Source of the DNA: Melioribacteraceae bacterium | GTDB taxonomy: Bacteria > Bacteroidota > Ignavibacteria > Ignavibacteriales > Melioribacteraceae | Direction: 5' to 3' | Length of the DNA stretch: 64,000 nt | Assembly (NCBI GenBank): GCA_016927595.1 | Contig: JAFGMI010000036.1 | Coordinates: forward strand, 1-64,000 | Shown here: in pieces, positions 48,159 through 56,863 of the stretch | How the letters are laid out: the number at the start of each line of letters is the position of its first letter | Position numbering within the stretch: position 1 is the first letter of the stretch | Made by a program: the position numbers and the translations under genes | Notes under the pieces: generated by a model | Database searches by the model: none | Told to the model about the DNA's origin: nothing | The model's input: only the letters and a program-made list of their open reading frames with translations

Positions 48159-48657
48159 CTTTCATAGCCTCCAGAATTTTCCGTCTGGTTTCTCCGAACA
48201 ATAATTTAATTTCTTCCAATGCGTACTCGTTAAAAAAATCTTTAATTTCATCAAACGTATATCCTTCGGATTCTCGAAGAAGAAAAATTATTCTTTCTTT
48301 TTCCGGCAGATTAACAAGCAGCTCGTCTAATTTATTATCGGTAGTAATATTAGTGTCTTCCTTATCAAATTCAATTGAAGTTGTAACAGTTTTCGTGCGG
48401 ATTTCCTCCAGCAGAGCATAAATTGCTATACTCTTCAGCCATAATTCAAACGGTGTATCTGTTCTGACGAACTGGATATTTTCCCAGGCTTGAAGAAATA
48501 TTTGTATAGTAATTTTAGATGCAACTTTTTTATTTGCGAGCATTCTGACACATAGGGTATAAATTTTTTTTGTGTTTAATTCGCAAAGATCTATAAATGC
48601 ATTCTTGCGACCTTTTTGTGCGGACTGAATTAATAATTGAAAATAATCGTGCTGCAT
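48148..48657 (-). CDS. ECF-like RNA polymerase sigma factor
   Basis: The 169-residue protein has sigma region 2 features (TQIFLQAWENIQFVRTD-like, KIYTLCVRMLANKKVASKIT), a variable linker, and a region 4 helix-turn-helix (LPEKERIIFLLRESEGYTFDEIKDFF). Region 2 is divergent, for example lacking the usual DLVQEVFL motif; an acidic stretch (EFDKEDTNITTDNKLDE) lies between domains. The overlap with the anti-sigma-like gene supports an ECF-type switch. Genes it controls cannot be read from this window. Confidence 0.85.
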   Translation of the reverse strand: MQHDYFQLLIQSAQKGRKNAFIDLCELNTKKIYTLCVRMLANKKVASKITIQIFLQAWENIQFVRTDTPFELWLKSIAIYALLEEIRTKTVTTSIEFDKEDTNITTDNKLDELLVNLPEKERIIFLLRESEGYTFDEIKDFFNEYALEEIKLLFGETRRKILEAMKDEL

Positions 48658-48660
48658 AAA

Positions 48661-49056
48661 CTAGTTCCTTGTCTGTAAAACAAGCCCTTCTTTATCTATT
48701 AATCCGCGGATTATTATCGGTCTTTTACCATCAGTTCCGGTTACCCGACCTCTTATCGTGAGGACTATCTGATCTCTCCGTTCCCTGTAGTTGATATTAA
48801 TTCTTCGTATTGTTTCGGTTTTCTCCGTCAATTTTTCATTCGGCTTGTAACCTTTGAATGAATAACCTCCGCCGCCCTGATCTTTAGGTCTGTTGTAGTA
48901 AACAAACGCATCGTTTGAAATTAAGCTGACCCGGTTAATTAGTTCCTGTCTGATGTTCTCTGTATACTGCGCATCATAAATCTGCATTCCGGAATATACT
49001 GCAACTGTAACTACGATTACTCCAAGTACAATCAGAAGTAATTGTTTGGTACCCAT
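48661..49056 (-). CDS. Short membrane-anchored protein of unknown function
   Basis: The 131-residue protein has one N-terminal hydrophobic helix (LLLIVLGVIVVTVAVYSGM) followed by a helix and beta-rich part with GGGGYSFKGY and VLTIRGRVTGTDGK. Helix-then-beta layout recalls pseudopilins, but the usual prepilin cleavage motif is absent, so this is only structural resemblance. It lies between the STAS protein gene and the sigma factor gene on one strand, so it could belong to their transcript. Confidence 0.6.
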   Translation of the reverse strand: MGTKQLLLIVLGVIVVTVAVYSGMQIYDAQYTENIRQELINRVSLISNDAFVYYNRPKDQGGGGYSFKGYKPNEKLTEKTETIRRININYRERRDQIVLTIRGRVTGTDGKRPIIIRGLIDKEGLVLQTRN

Positions 49057-49095
49057 CTAAAAATCTCTTTTATTGGTTATCAAAGTAAAATGTAA

Positions 49096-49452
49096 TCATG
49101 CCGAATAACTTTCCACAGCCGATTCAATATCTTTATATATCTTAAATATTCTGAACATATTTGTTGTTTCAAACATGGTCCAGACAGGACTCTCAAAGTT
49201 TCCAAGTATCAGTTTTAAATCGCCGCTGTCAATCGCTGCCTTCTTTAGTGAATAAACCAGAGAACCAAGAAATGTGGAATCCATAAAATTTACATTCCTG
49301 CAGTCAATTATAATCTTCGACCGATTTTTAATAATACGTTGTACCATAAAATATTTAAATGACTGCGCGTATTTTAATGTAGCTTCAGATATATTCAGTG
49401 TTACGATGGAAATATCGCCTTCGCTGTTAACCGTAAAAGTATTATCCATCAA
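49096..49452 (-). CDS. STAS-domain protein, anti-sigma-factor-antagonist-like
   Basis: The 118-residue cytoplasmic protein is a single STAS domain: IVTLNISEATL, IIIDCRNVNFMDSTFLGSLV, and LILGNFESPVWTMFETTNM. The phosphorylatable position of SpoIIAA/RsbV proteins corresponds to the Ser in MDSTFLGS. Such proteins bind and antagonise an anti-sigma kinase. No RsbW-like kinase is near. The start is ATG at 49452; the gene heads the minus-strand set with the membrane-anchored protein and sigma factor. Confidence 0.85.
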   Translation of the reverse strand: MMDNTFTVNSEGDISIVTLNISEATLKYAQSFKYFMVQRIIKNRSKIIIDCRNVNFMDSTFLGSLVYSLKKAAIDSGDLKLILGNFESPVWTMFETTNMFRIFKIYKDIESAVESYSA

Positions 49453-49566
49453 TGACTTCCGTATTGCCGGCTTTATTAAACAGAATTTAATTAATAATAA
49501 TTGTAAAACAAGAATTATTTAACCAGAACAAAATATTAAAATAAGTACCGGTATTCAATAATGAGC

Positions 49567-51222
49567 TCAAGTCTGTATAACCCCTACGACAAATTCCGGG
49601 ATGTGGGGATTGTTGGCAGAAATTGACAAAGAATGTGATACATACTCTCGTGTTTTTGCCGGATCAATCACTTCATCTATCCATAGTCGGGCTGCTGCAT
49701 AAAGCGGATTACTGCTGGAATCATACGATTCAGTTACTTCTCTTATAATACCATTCTTCTCATCCTCAGTCAGTTGTTTCCCCGATTTCTGCATCTGTTT
49801 GAGTTTAATGTCAACCAGCACGTTGCTTGCCTGGTTGCCGCCCATAACAGCAATCTTCGAATTCGGATAGGCATATATAAAACGGGGGTCATAAGCTTTG
49901 CCGCACATTGCGTAATTTCCCGCACCATAACTGTTTCCCACAATAATAGTAATTTTGGGTACTACCGAATTCGCAACAACATTTACCATTTTAGCGCCGT
50001 CTTTTATTATTCCCGCATGCTCTGCTTTGCTTCCCACCATAAATCCTGTTACATCCTGGAAAAATATAATAGGTATTTTCTTCTGGTTACAGTTCATTAT
50101 AAACCGCGCAGCTTTATCGGCACTGTCGGAGTAGATAACACCCCCTATTTGCATTTCGCCTGATTCGCTTTTCACTATCTTACGCTGGTTTGCTACAATC
50201 CCTACTGCCCATCCGTCAATGCGGGCGTAGGCTGTTATAATCGATTTACCGTAACCGGCTTTATATTCATCAATTTTTGATTCATCAACGATACGTGCAA
50301 GCAAATCGTACATATTGTACTGATCGAATGTATCTCTGGGAAGAATACCGTAAATTTCTTCGGGTTTGTATCTGGGCGGTTTGGATTCGATTCTGCTGAA
50401 AGGTGCTTTTAACGTATCAGACATTTTATCGGTCAATGATCTGATTTGCTGAATGCAGTCATCATCATTCTTCATTATATAATCTGTAACACCTGAAATA
50501 TTAGACTGAACTCTTGCTCCACCCAAAGACTCGTTGTCAATTTCTTCGCCGATGGCTGCTTTAACCAGATGCGAACCGGCAAGAAAAACGGAACCTTCGT
50601 CCTCCACGATTAAAGCTTCGTCACTCATAATCGGTAGGTAAGCACCACCGGCAACGCAAGGTCCCATAATTGCCGAAATCTGAGGTATTCCCATCGCCGA
50701 GATTTTTGCGTTGTTCCTGAAAATTCTTCCGAAATGCTCTTTGTCCGGGAATATGTCCTCCTGAAGCGGAAGAAAAACACCTGCACTGTCTACCAGATAT
50801 ATTATCGGTAACCTGTTCTCAATTGCTATTTCCTGAGCACGCAAATTCTTCTTAGCAGTTATCGGAAACCATGCGCCTGCTTTTACCGTAGCGTCGTTCG
50901 CTACTATAATAAATTCCTTTCCCGTTACTTTGCCGACACCGAATACGGTGCCTGCAGACGGAGCTCCGCCGTATTCCTTATACATTTCATGTGCGGCAAA
51001 AGTGTTCAGTTCGAAAAATTCAGTGCCATTATCAATAAGCAGACTGATTCTCTCGCGAGCAGTAAGCTTGCCTTTATCTTTATGTTTCTTTATTGCGGTT
51101 TCACCACCGCCGAGTTCGTTTTTTTCTCTAATAGCTTTTAGTTTTCTTACAAGATTTTTCTGATAATCTTCGTTTGCATAAAATTTTTCGTTTTTATTAA
51201 TTTGAGATCCTATTTCATTCAT
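49567..51222 (-). CDS. Acyl-CoA carboxylase carboxyltransferase subunit, methylcrotonyl-CoA carboxylase-like
   Basis: I start it at the ATG at 51222 (MNEIGSQINKNEKF) with a GGGA site; the longer form to 51291 would run into the acyl-CoA dehydrogenase gene. The ~551-residue protein has [38 protein letters not shown] and FQDVTGFMVGSKAE, typical of the MccB/AccD-like branch. Acting with biotin carboxylase and carrier subunits (not in the window), it would carboxylate 3-methylcrotonyl-CoA in leucine degradation. Its acyl-CoA dehydrogenase and MeaB neighbours fit branched-chain or odd-chain acid catabolism. Confidence 0.93.
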   Translation of the reverse strand: MNEIGSQINKNEKFYANEDYQKNLVRKLKAIREKNELGGGETAIKKHKDKGKLTARERISLLIDNGTEFFELNTFAAHEMYKEYGGAPSAGTVFGVGKVTGKEFIIVANDATVKAGAWFPITAKKNLRAQEIAIENRLPIIYLVDSAGVFLPLQEDIFPDKEHFGRIFRNNAKISAMGIPQISAIMGPCVAGGAYLPIMSDEALIVEDEGSVFLAGSHLVKAAIGEEIDNESLGGARVQSNISGVTDYIMKNDDDCIQQIRSLTDKMSDTLKAPFSRIESKPPRYKPEEIYGILPRDTFDQYNMYDLLARIVDESKIDEYKAGYGKSIITAYARIDGWAVGIVANQRKIVKSESGEMQIGGVIYSDSADKAARFIMNCNQKKIPIIFFQDVTGFMVGSKAEHAGIIKDGAKMVNVVANSVVPKITIIVGNSYGAGNYAMCGKAYDPRFIYAYPNSKIAVMGGNQASNVLVDIKLKQMQKSGKQLTEDEKNGIIREVTESYDSSSNPLYAAARLWIDEVIDPAKTREYVSHSLSISANNPHIPEFVVGVIQT

Positions 51223-51235
51223 ATTGTTTCCCTGA

Positions 51236-52393
51236 TTATGCCAGGTTTCTTGCAATGATGATTTTGTGTACTTCCGACGTACCTTCGCCAATTGTAAGAA
51301 GTTTTACATCTCTGTAAAATTTCTCAACAGGGTAGTCTTTTGTAAAACCGTATCCGCCGAAAATCTGCACTGCTTCGCTGGCAGCCTTTGTTGCAGTTTC
51401 ACTTGCAAATAACTTTGCTATCGATGCTTCTTTGTTAATATCCTTCCCCTGATTCTTCATTACAGCTGCTTTGTAGGTCATTAATCTCGATGCTTCAATC
51501 TCCGTCGCAATTTCGGATAGCTTGAACTGAATTCCCTGAAAATCGAAGATCGGTCGCTTGAACTGTTTTCTTTCTTTCGAATACTTCAGAGAATTTTCAA
51601 GGCAGCCCTGCGCCAATCCGACACTAAGTGCTGCGATAGAAATCCTTCCGCCCTCAAGTATTTTCATCGCCTGAATAAAACCTTCGCCCTCTGCACCGAT
51701 TAAATTCTCTGAAGGGATTTCACAATTCTCAAATATGAGTTGTGTGGTTTCACTTGCTCTCATTCCCAGTTTGTTTTCCTTTTTGCCTGCGCTGAATCCT
51801 TTGGTACCTTTTTCAACAACAAAGGCGGAAATCCCTTTTTTACCTGCCTGCTTATCGGTAATTGCCATCACTACTGCAACATCAGACACACCGCCGTGAG
51901 TAATGAAATTTTTAGTGCCGTTAAGAATATATTTGTCTCCGGATTTGTCTGCAGTTGTCTGCATTGCGGCTGCATCTGTGCCCGAGCACGGTTCGGTTAA
52001 CCCCCATGCTCCTATCATCCTTCCTGTTGCCAGATTCGGAAGGTATTTTGATTTTATCAGATCATTCGCAAAAAGATTAATATGATTCGTGCATAGCCCG
52101 TTATGTGCGGCAACTGAAAGAGAGACCGATGGATCTATTCTTGCCAGTTCTTCAATTACAATAGAATACTCAACGTAACCCAGACCAGCGCCGCCGAATT
52201 TTTCGGGCACCAGTATTCCCATGAATCCAAGCTCACCTAATTCTTTTATTAATTCTGCAGGGAATTCCTGCCTTTCATCAAAATGCATTACAACAGGTTT
52301 AATTCTGGTCTCGGCAAACTCTCTTATCGTATTCTTTATGATTTGCTGCTCTTCAGTAAAATTTATGCTGAAGCCTTCATTCCGGTTTTCCAT
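51236..52393 (-). CDS. Acyl-CoA dehydrogenase
   Basis: A 385-residue FAD enzyme that makes enoyl-CoA from acyl-CoA. GAWGLTEPCSGTDAAAMQTT (core LTEPCSGTDA) and QIFGGYGFTKDYPVEKFYRD are family motifs; the catalytic base is expected to be the Glu in IGEGTSEVHK. Electrons go to ETF. Substrate class, short-chain or isovaleryl-type, is not fixed by sequence alone, but the neighbouring methylcrotonyl-type carboxylase makes isovaleryl-CoA a good candidate. Thirteen bases separate it from the MeaB-like gene upstream. Confidence 0.95.
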   Translation of the reverse strand: MENRNEGFSINFTEEQQIIKNTIREFAETRIKPVVMHFDERQEFPAELIKELGELGFMGILVPEKFGGAGLGYVEYSIVIEELARIDPSVSLSVAAHNGLCTNHINLFANDLIKSKYLPNLATGRMIGAWGLTEPCSGTDAAAMQTTADKSGDKYILNGTKNFITHGGVSDVAVVMAITDKQAGKKGISAFVVEKGTKGFSAGKKENKLGMRASETTQLIFENCEIPSENLIGAEGEGFIQAMKILEGGRISIAALSVGLAQGCLENSLKYSKERKQFKRPIFDFQGIQFKLSEIATEIEASRLMTYKAAVMKNQGKDINKEASIAKLFASETATKAASEAVQIFGGYGFTKDYPVEKFYRDVKLLTIGEGTSEVHKIIIARNLA

Positions 52394-52405
52394 TTTTAAC
52401 TCTAT

Positions 52406-53350
52406 TTAGTTGTACTTCTTATAAATTTCATCTGCTAGTTCATTCGGCGATTTAACCTTCTTCAGCAGCGTCATTAAGTTCTGATGAAGAAAATCATTTG
52501 AACGATCATCCCAGAATTCACTGTTCAGCTTTCTGCTTACAACTTCTCTTGTCCGTGCCTCGTAATTATTCATTCTTAACTGATTCAGTTTATCGGTACG
52601 TAAAAGAAAATTCCTGTGAAATTCAATCTTGTCTGCAAGATCCGCAATCCCGATATTTTCCTGCGCCACTGTTTTAACAATTTCTGTTTTCCATTCATCA
52701 GCTTGTCGCACTTTAAATTGCATTATACTATTCAGAGATGCTATAGCTGCATCGGCACCCGGTCTGTCCGATTTATTGAATGCAAATATGTCGGCTATTT
52801 CCATCAGCCCGGCTTTCATTGCCTGTATTGAATCACCCGATTCGGGGACAAGAGTTACAACTGTCGTATCGGCAGCTTTGGCTATGTCAAGCTCGGATTG
52901 TCCGACTCCTACCGTTTCAAAAATTATATATTCGAATCCGGCTGCATCGAGGACATCGCCGGCAACGATAGCTTTTCTGCTTAAACCACCCATGCTGCCG
53001 CGTGAAGCCATGCTGCGGATATAAACTTTATCATCCAATCCTATTTCACTCATCCTCACTCTGTCACCCAGCAGTGCGCCGCCCGTGAACGGGCTTGTAG
53101 GATCCACTGCGATTATTCCGACTGATTTATCCTGCAGCCTGAAAAGCTTTGTGAGCTGATTTGTGATAGTCGATTTTCCCGCGCCCGGGGGACCGGTGAT
53201 GCCTATTTTATATGATTTTCCACTCTGCTTAAACACCGCATTTTCCAGTAATGTGCTTTCGGCAGCTTCATTTTCAACTATTGATATTATTCTTGAAATT
53301 ACACCTTTGTTTTCGAGTGACAGCGATTGTATAAGTGAGGTTGTAGTCAT
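52406..53350 (-). CDS. MeaB/ArgK-family GTPase, methylmalonyl-CoA mutase chaperone
   Basis: The 314-residue G3E GTPase has P-loop GPPGAGKST, switch motif VDPTSPFTGGALLGDRVRM and FNKSDRPGAD for base recognition, as in MeaB. MeaB protects and reloads B12-dependent methylmalonyl-CoA mutase. No mutase gene is present in the window, but propionyl-type and methylcrotonyl-type carboxylase subunits are, so the propionyl-to-succinyl-CoA route probably exists. Confidence 0.94.
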   Translation of the reverse strand: MTTTSLIQSLSLENKGVISRIISIVENEAAESTLLENAVFKQSGKSYKIGITGPPGAGKSTITNQLTKLFRLQDKSVGIIAVDPTSPFTGGALLGDRVRMSEIGLDDKVYIRSMASRGSMGGLSRKAIVAGDVLDAAGFEYIIFETVGVGQSELDIAKAADTTVVTLVPESGDSIQAMKAGLMEIADIFAFNKSDRPGADAAIASLNSIMQFKVRQADEWKTEIVKTVAQENIGIADLADKIEFHRNFLLRTDKLNQLRMNNYEARTREVVSRKLNSEFWDDRSNDFLHQNLMTLLKKVKSPNELADEIYKKYN

Positions 53351-53353
53351 TTA

Positions 53354-53932
53354 TTATTTATTGCGATATAAGTTGTTTTCTTTAATATATGATTTTACAG
53401 TCTCGGGTACAAGGTGATCGATTGGTAAATTATTTTTAACCTTTTCTCTAATTTTGGTCGATGATATATCAATTATTGGAGTGTCTATTACAACCGCCCG
53501 TTTTAAATACTTGTTGTCTCCGGATTCGGTATCGATGTTTCTGCGTAAAACCACAACGTTTGCCAGATTAAATATTTTATCGGGATCTTTCCACTTATTG
53601 AATGAGGCAATATTGTCATAACCGATTATCAGGTCGATTTCATCGTAGAATTGCTTAAAATGTTTAATTGTATCAATAGTGAAAGAAACACCTTTGTTTT
53701 TAATTTCATAATCACTACACTCGAAACGGCTAACGTCTTTTATCGCAAGTTGTACCATTTTTAACCGGTCATCTGCCGAACTGCTGTCCACACCTGTTTT
53801 TAAGGGGGAGATGAAACAGGGGACAAATATAATTTTATCGAGATTTCTATGGTCAAGCACATTAATCACGGTAATCAAATGTCCATTATGTATCGGATCG
53901 AATGTACCGCCGAAAATACCGATGTGACTCAT
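53354..53932 (-). CDS. nadD: Nicotinate-nucleotide adenylyltransferase
   Basis: The enzyme adenylates nicotinate mononucleotide in NAD synthesis. The 192-residue protein shows GIFGGTFDPIHNGH with the HxGH-type ATP site and SSTKIREKVKNNLP, equivalent to the ISSTxIR motif. It overlaps the start of the PrsW-like gene by one base and precedes MeaB; NAD synthesis and this membrane protease seem only transcriptionally linked. Confidence 0.96.
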   Translation of the reverse strand: MSHIGIFGGTFDPIHNGHLITVINVLDHRNLDKIIFVPCFISPLKTGVDSSSADDRLKMVQLAIKDVSRFECSDYEIKNKGVSFTIDTIKHFKQFYDEIDLIIGYDNIASFNKWKDPDKIFNLANVVVLRRNIDTESGDNKYLKRAVVIDTPIIDISSTKIREKVKNNLPIDHLVPETVKSYIKENNLYRNK

Positions 53933-54867
53933 TATAACCCGATGTCTTTTTCAAGCAAAATAATTTCTCTTATTCTTTCCCGCAAGTTTATTATTTCTTT
54001 TTCTATATGATAGTCGTTTTTCAGAAACCGCATCTGTCTTTTACGGAATGCCAGCCGGGTTGATAATCTGATAATATCCGGTCTCATCGATTCCCGGATC
54101 CAACCGCGTCTGAAACGCAGATCCGATGATAAATACTTACTTAAACTTTCAGGCAGTTCGCCTGCCAACTCATTTTTCAGAACCTTTCTTTCAAATCCGA
54201 GTGAGTATTTGAATATAGCAATAAAAGTTATTACGACCATAATAATGAAAACAAATCCGAAATTATATGTTTCGTAAAAACTTACGCTTAAATTCCAAAA
54301 CGCATGTATAAGAATTGCCAGGGAAATTGCTGAACCAACCATTCTGGATTTATTTTTTACTTTCGAATATTTCAAGTATCCGATAAATGCTCCTACAAGT
54401 CCGGTGCTCATGCAATGCATAACTGCCGAGAACCCCGATCGGATAATTACCAGCCACATCCATTCCTCAAAACTGTCGGCGTAAGTGATAAAGTAAAAAA
54501 AGTTCTCAGTCATGCCGAATCCCAGACCGATTGCAGCGCCGTAAACCAGTCCGTCGGTTATATTATCTAAACGTTTGTCAAAGTAAGTTTTCCTGAGATA
54601 AGATGCTTTAACAATTTCTTCGAGAAATGGAGCCGCAACAATGGTCATTATCAGATGTCTGAATTTTTCTGCGAATATATAGTCGACCCCTATCGAAATT
54701 AAAGCGCTGCCTAGAATTGCGAATATTATGGCGCCCAAAGCTCCCCATATAAAATGCTGCAATACGAATTTTAAAGGTTCGGGTTCGTATTTATCCATCT
54801 TCCAGATTATGTAGAGATAGAGCGTAATGGGAAATATTGCAGCAATAAATGAAGAAAGTATAAGCAT
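53932..54867 (-). CDS. PrsW-like intramembrane metalloprotease
   Basis: The 311-residue protein has about eight hydrophobic helices. FLEEIVKASYL carries the EExxK motif and TENFFYF and HAFWN lie in later helices, which is the PrsW/CPBP-type arrangement of Glu/His ligands in membrane. PrsW cleaves anti-sigma factors in other bacteria; here an anti-sigma-like protein is encoded several kilobases away but no direct link is shown. A positively charged C-terminal tail (about 40 residues rich in Arg, Lys, Glu) lies in the cytoplasm. Confidence 0.85.
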   Translation of the reverse strand: MLILSSFIAAIFPITLYLYIIWKMDKYEPEPLKFVLQHFIWGALGAIIFAILGSALISIGVDYIFAEKFRHLIMTIVAAPFLEEIVKASYLRKTYFDKRLDNITDGLVYGAAIGLGFGMTENFFYFITYADSFEEWMWLVIIRSGFSAVMHCMSTGLVGAFIGYLKYSKVKNKSRMVGSAISLAILIHAFWNLSVSFYETYNFGFVFIIMVVITFIAIFKYSLGFERKVLKNELAGELPESLSKYLSSDLRFRRGWIRESMRPDIIRLSTRLAFRKRQMRFLKNDYHIEKEIINLRERIREIILLEKDIGL

Positions 54868-55063
54868 ATTTTACCAGGGATGGTCAGAAAACGGATCAAA
54901 TTTAAATAATAATAAAGAGAACTCTAATAAAAAAATCCGGTTAATTTTAATTAAACTCAGCTTATAACAGTATATTAAATGAATAATTACAAATTCAAAT
55001 AATAATATTTTGCAAAAACGGGTTTTCTGATTTGTATGAGAAATACCCTGAAATTTGAAAATC

Positions 55064-55094
55064 TTGCTTATAATTTGTTGCGTGATTATATTTG
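55064..55094 (+). promoter_or_regulatory. Possible TTG-N20-TAnnTTTG promoter
   Basis: TTG at 55064-55066, 20-base spacer, TATATTTG at 55087-55094 matches the Bacteroidota-type promoter consensus and lies 27 bases before the DUF177 gene. The other part of the 253-base gap (54868-55063) holds an AT-rich sequence with no gene that I can support; a minus-strand frame there has no conserved features. Confidence 0.45.
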
Positions 55095-55120
55095 CAGGAT
55101 ATTTTTTTTGGGTTCTTTCT

Positions 55121-55615
55121 ATGATTATCAAGTTTACAAACTATTCCGACGGAATACATCAGATTGAATTCTCAAAGAAGGTTGAAGAACTTGATCTTGA
55201 GGACCCGTTTATTAATAACGTTCTTTTAAGTTGTAAAATGGATAAATCACGAAGCCAGATTTATTTGAGCTGTGATTTATCAGTGGAAGCACACCTTACA
55301 TGCGATAGATGTAATGCGGAATTCGACAGGATATTTTCAAACCATTTCGACAGCATATATTTGTTTTCGAAGGATGAGGATAAACCTGATGAAATAGGGG
55401 TTTATCTGCTGCATCCCGATTCGGATAAGATCGATTTAACCGAAGATGTGGTCGAATATACAAAATTATCACTGCCTATGAAGATCCTTTGCAGTGAGGA
55501 TTGCAAAGGATTATGCGCACGTTGCGGAGCAAATCTGAATGAAGAGGAATGTAAATGCAGCGATGATCAGGTATCGGATGTATGGGAACCACTTAAGAAA
55601 TTGAAAAAAAATTAA
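55121..55615 (+). CDS. DUF177 (YceD-like) protein, rpmF partner
   Basis: Start at ATG 55121 (MIIKFTNYSDGIHQIEF) avoids an unlikely hydrophobic 22-residue extension. The 164-residue protein belongs to the YceD/DUF177 family: CDRCNAEFDR in the first Cys pair, and LCSEDCKGLCARCGANLNEEECKC-type cluster (core CKGLCARCG) at the C-terminus. The family always sits upstream of rpmF and appears to help 23S rRNA or L32 maturation. Here rpmF starts 18 bases downstream. Confidence 0.9.
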   Translation: MIIKFTNYSDGIHQIEFSKKVEELDLEDPFINNVLLSCKMDKSRSQIYLSCDLSVEAHLTCDRCNAEFDRIFSNHFDSIYLFSKDEDKPDEIGVYLLHPDSDKIDLTEDVVEYTKLSLPMKILCSEDCKGLCARCGANLNEEECKCSDDQVSDVWEPLKKLKKN

Positions 55616-55633
55616 TTATAAGGTGAAATAGAA

Positions 55634-55813
55634 ATGGCACATCCAAAGCGAAAGATTTCGAAGAGCAGACGGGATAAGAGAAGAACACATTATAAAGCGG
55701 CAGCTCCTTCGTTGGCTACATGTTCCAACTGCGGCGAGATGAAACTCAGCCATAGAGCCTGCCCGAACTGCGGCTACTACGCTGGTAAATCTATGTTCGT
55801 TCCCGAATCTTAA
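55634..55813 (+). CDS. rpmF: 50S ribosomal protein L32
   Basis: A 59-residue basic protein beginning [35 protein letters not shown] gives four zinc-type Cys, a L32 signature. AGGTGAA precedes the ATG. Genes before and after it (DUF177, plsX) are the usual neighbours in many bacteria, linking ribosome assembly and fatty acid synthesis. Confidence 0.97.
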   Translation: MAHPKRKISKSRRDKRRTHYKAAAPSLATCSNCGEMKLSHRACPNCGYYAGKSMFVPES

Positions 55814-55825
55814 ACATTTCAAATT

Positions 55826-56863
55826 ATGAGTTCAGCTAATAATTCCAATTGCATTATTGCGGTGGATGCGATGGGGGGAGATTTTGCCCCGCGCAACACC
55901 GTACTGGGTGCAGTTGAAGCACTTAATACGAACCCGAATTTCGAGTTGCTGCTTGTCGGAGATAAGGATAAAATTCTGAAAGAACTGAAAAATTTAAGCC
56001 TTTCATTCGACGAATCGAAAATTGTTCATGCGGCTCAGGTTATTGAAATGCATGATTCACCAACTGGTTCGCTGAAAAGCAAACCTGATTCTTCAATAGT
56101 TGTAGGTGCCAAACTTGTAAAGGAAAAGAAAGCGCATGCTTTTGTAAGCGCCGGAAATACAGGTGCAATGATGGCTGCATCTACGCTCATAACGGGTAGA
56201 ATAAAGGGTGTATCGCGTCCGACAATAGGTGCTACCTTCCCCACAGTCGACGGAGGCATATGCAACGTTTATGATGTGGGTGCCAGCGTTGACAGTAAAG
56301 CCGAACACTTATTCGAGTATGCTGTTATGTCAACGATTTTTGTTCGTGAAATGCAGGGTAATACAAACCCGACGGTTGGACTTCTTAGTGTGGGTGAAGA
56401 AGAGGAGAAAGGAAGTGAAGTCTCCAAAGTCGCATATAAGCTATTGAAAAACTCAAAAATAAATTTTGTAGGGAACGTTGAGGGAAGGGATGTATTGAAC
56501 GGTGCGGTCGATATAGTTATCTGCGACGGATTTGTAGGCAATATTCTCTTGAAATTTGCTGAAAGTGTAATCGGTTTCCTTAAGGGCAGAGTAAAGAAGT
56601 ATGCCGATATAAGTTTCGGGAATAAATTCAAAGCACTGGCATCCAAACCTGCTCTTAAAGGTGCGCTCGGCGGACTCGACTACCAGGAGTACGGCGGAGT
56701 GCCTCTTCTGGGAATAAATGGAATAAGTATTATAGGTCATGGTTCAAGTTCACCTCTTGCTATAAAGAATATGGTATTGCGGGCAAAAGAAATGTTCGAT
56801 AAAGATCTCGTCCGCAAAATTGAAGTGTCTCTAAATTCATTTTCGGAAGGAATTAATGGCTAA
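55826..56863 (+). CDS. plsX: Phosphate acyltransferase PlsX
   Basis: PlsX converts acyl-ACP to acyl phosphate for phosphatidic acid synthesis with PlsY. The 345 residues include IAVDAMGGDFAPRNTVLGAV, SAGNTGAMMAAS and DGFVGNILLKFAES. The start is ATG 55826, 12 bases after rpmF. It overlaps fabH by eight bases. Confidence 0.97.
   Translation: MSSANNSNCIIAVDAMGGDFAPRNTVLGAVEALNTNPNFELLLVGDKDKILKELKNLSLSFDESKIVHAAQVIEMHDSPTGSLKSKPDSSIVVGAKLVKEKKAHAFVSAGNTGAMMAASTLITGRIKGVSRPTIGATFPTVDGGICNVYDVGASVDSKAEHLFEYAVMSTIFVREMQGNTNPTVGLLSVGEEEEKGSEVSKVAYKLLKNSKINFVGNVEGRDVLNGAVDIVICDGFVGNILLKFAESVIGFLKGRVKKYADISFGNKFKALASKPALKGALGGLDYQEYGGVPLLGINGISIIGHGSSSPLAIKNMVLRAKEMFDKDLVRKIEVSLNSFSEGING

Noticed and set aside
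54871-55131. Minus-strand 86-codon frame in the gap before the DUF177 gene
   Set aside because: Low-complexity AT-rich translation with no domain, and it overlaps a likely promoter and the start of the DUF177 gene.
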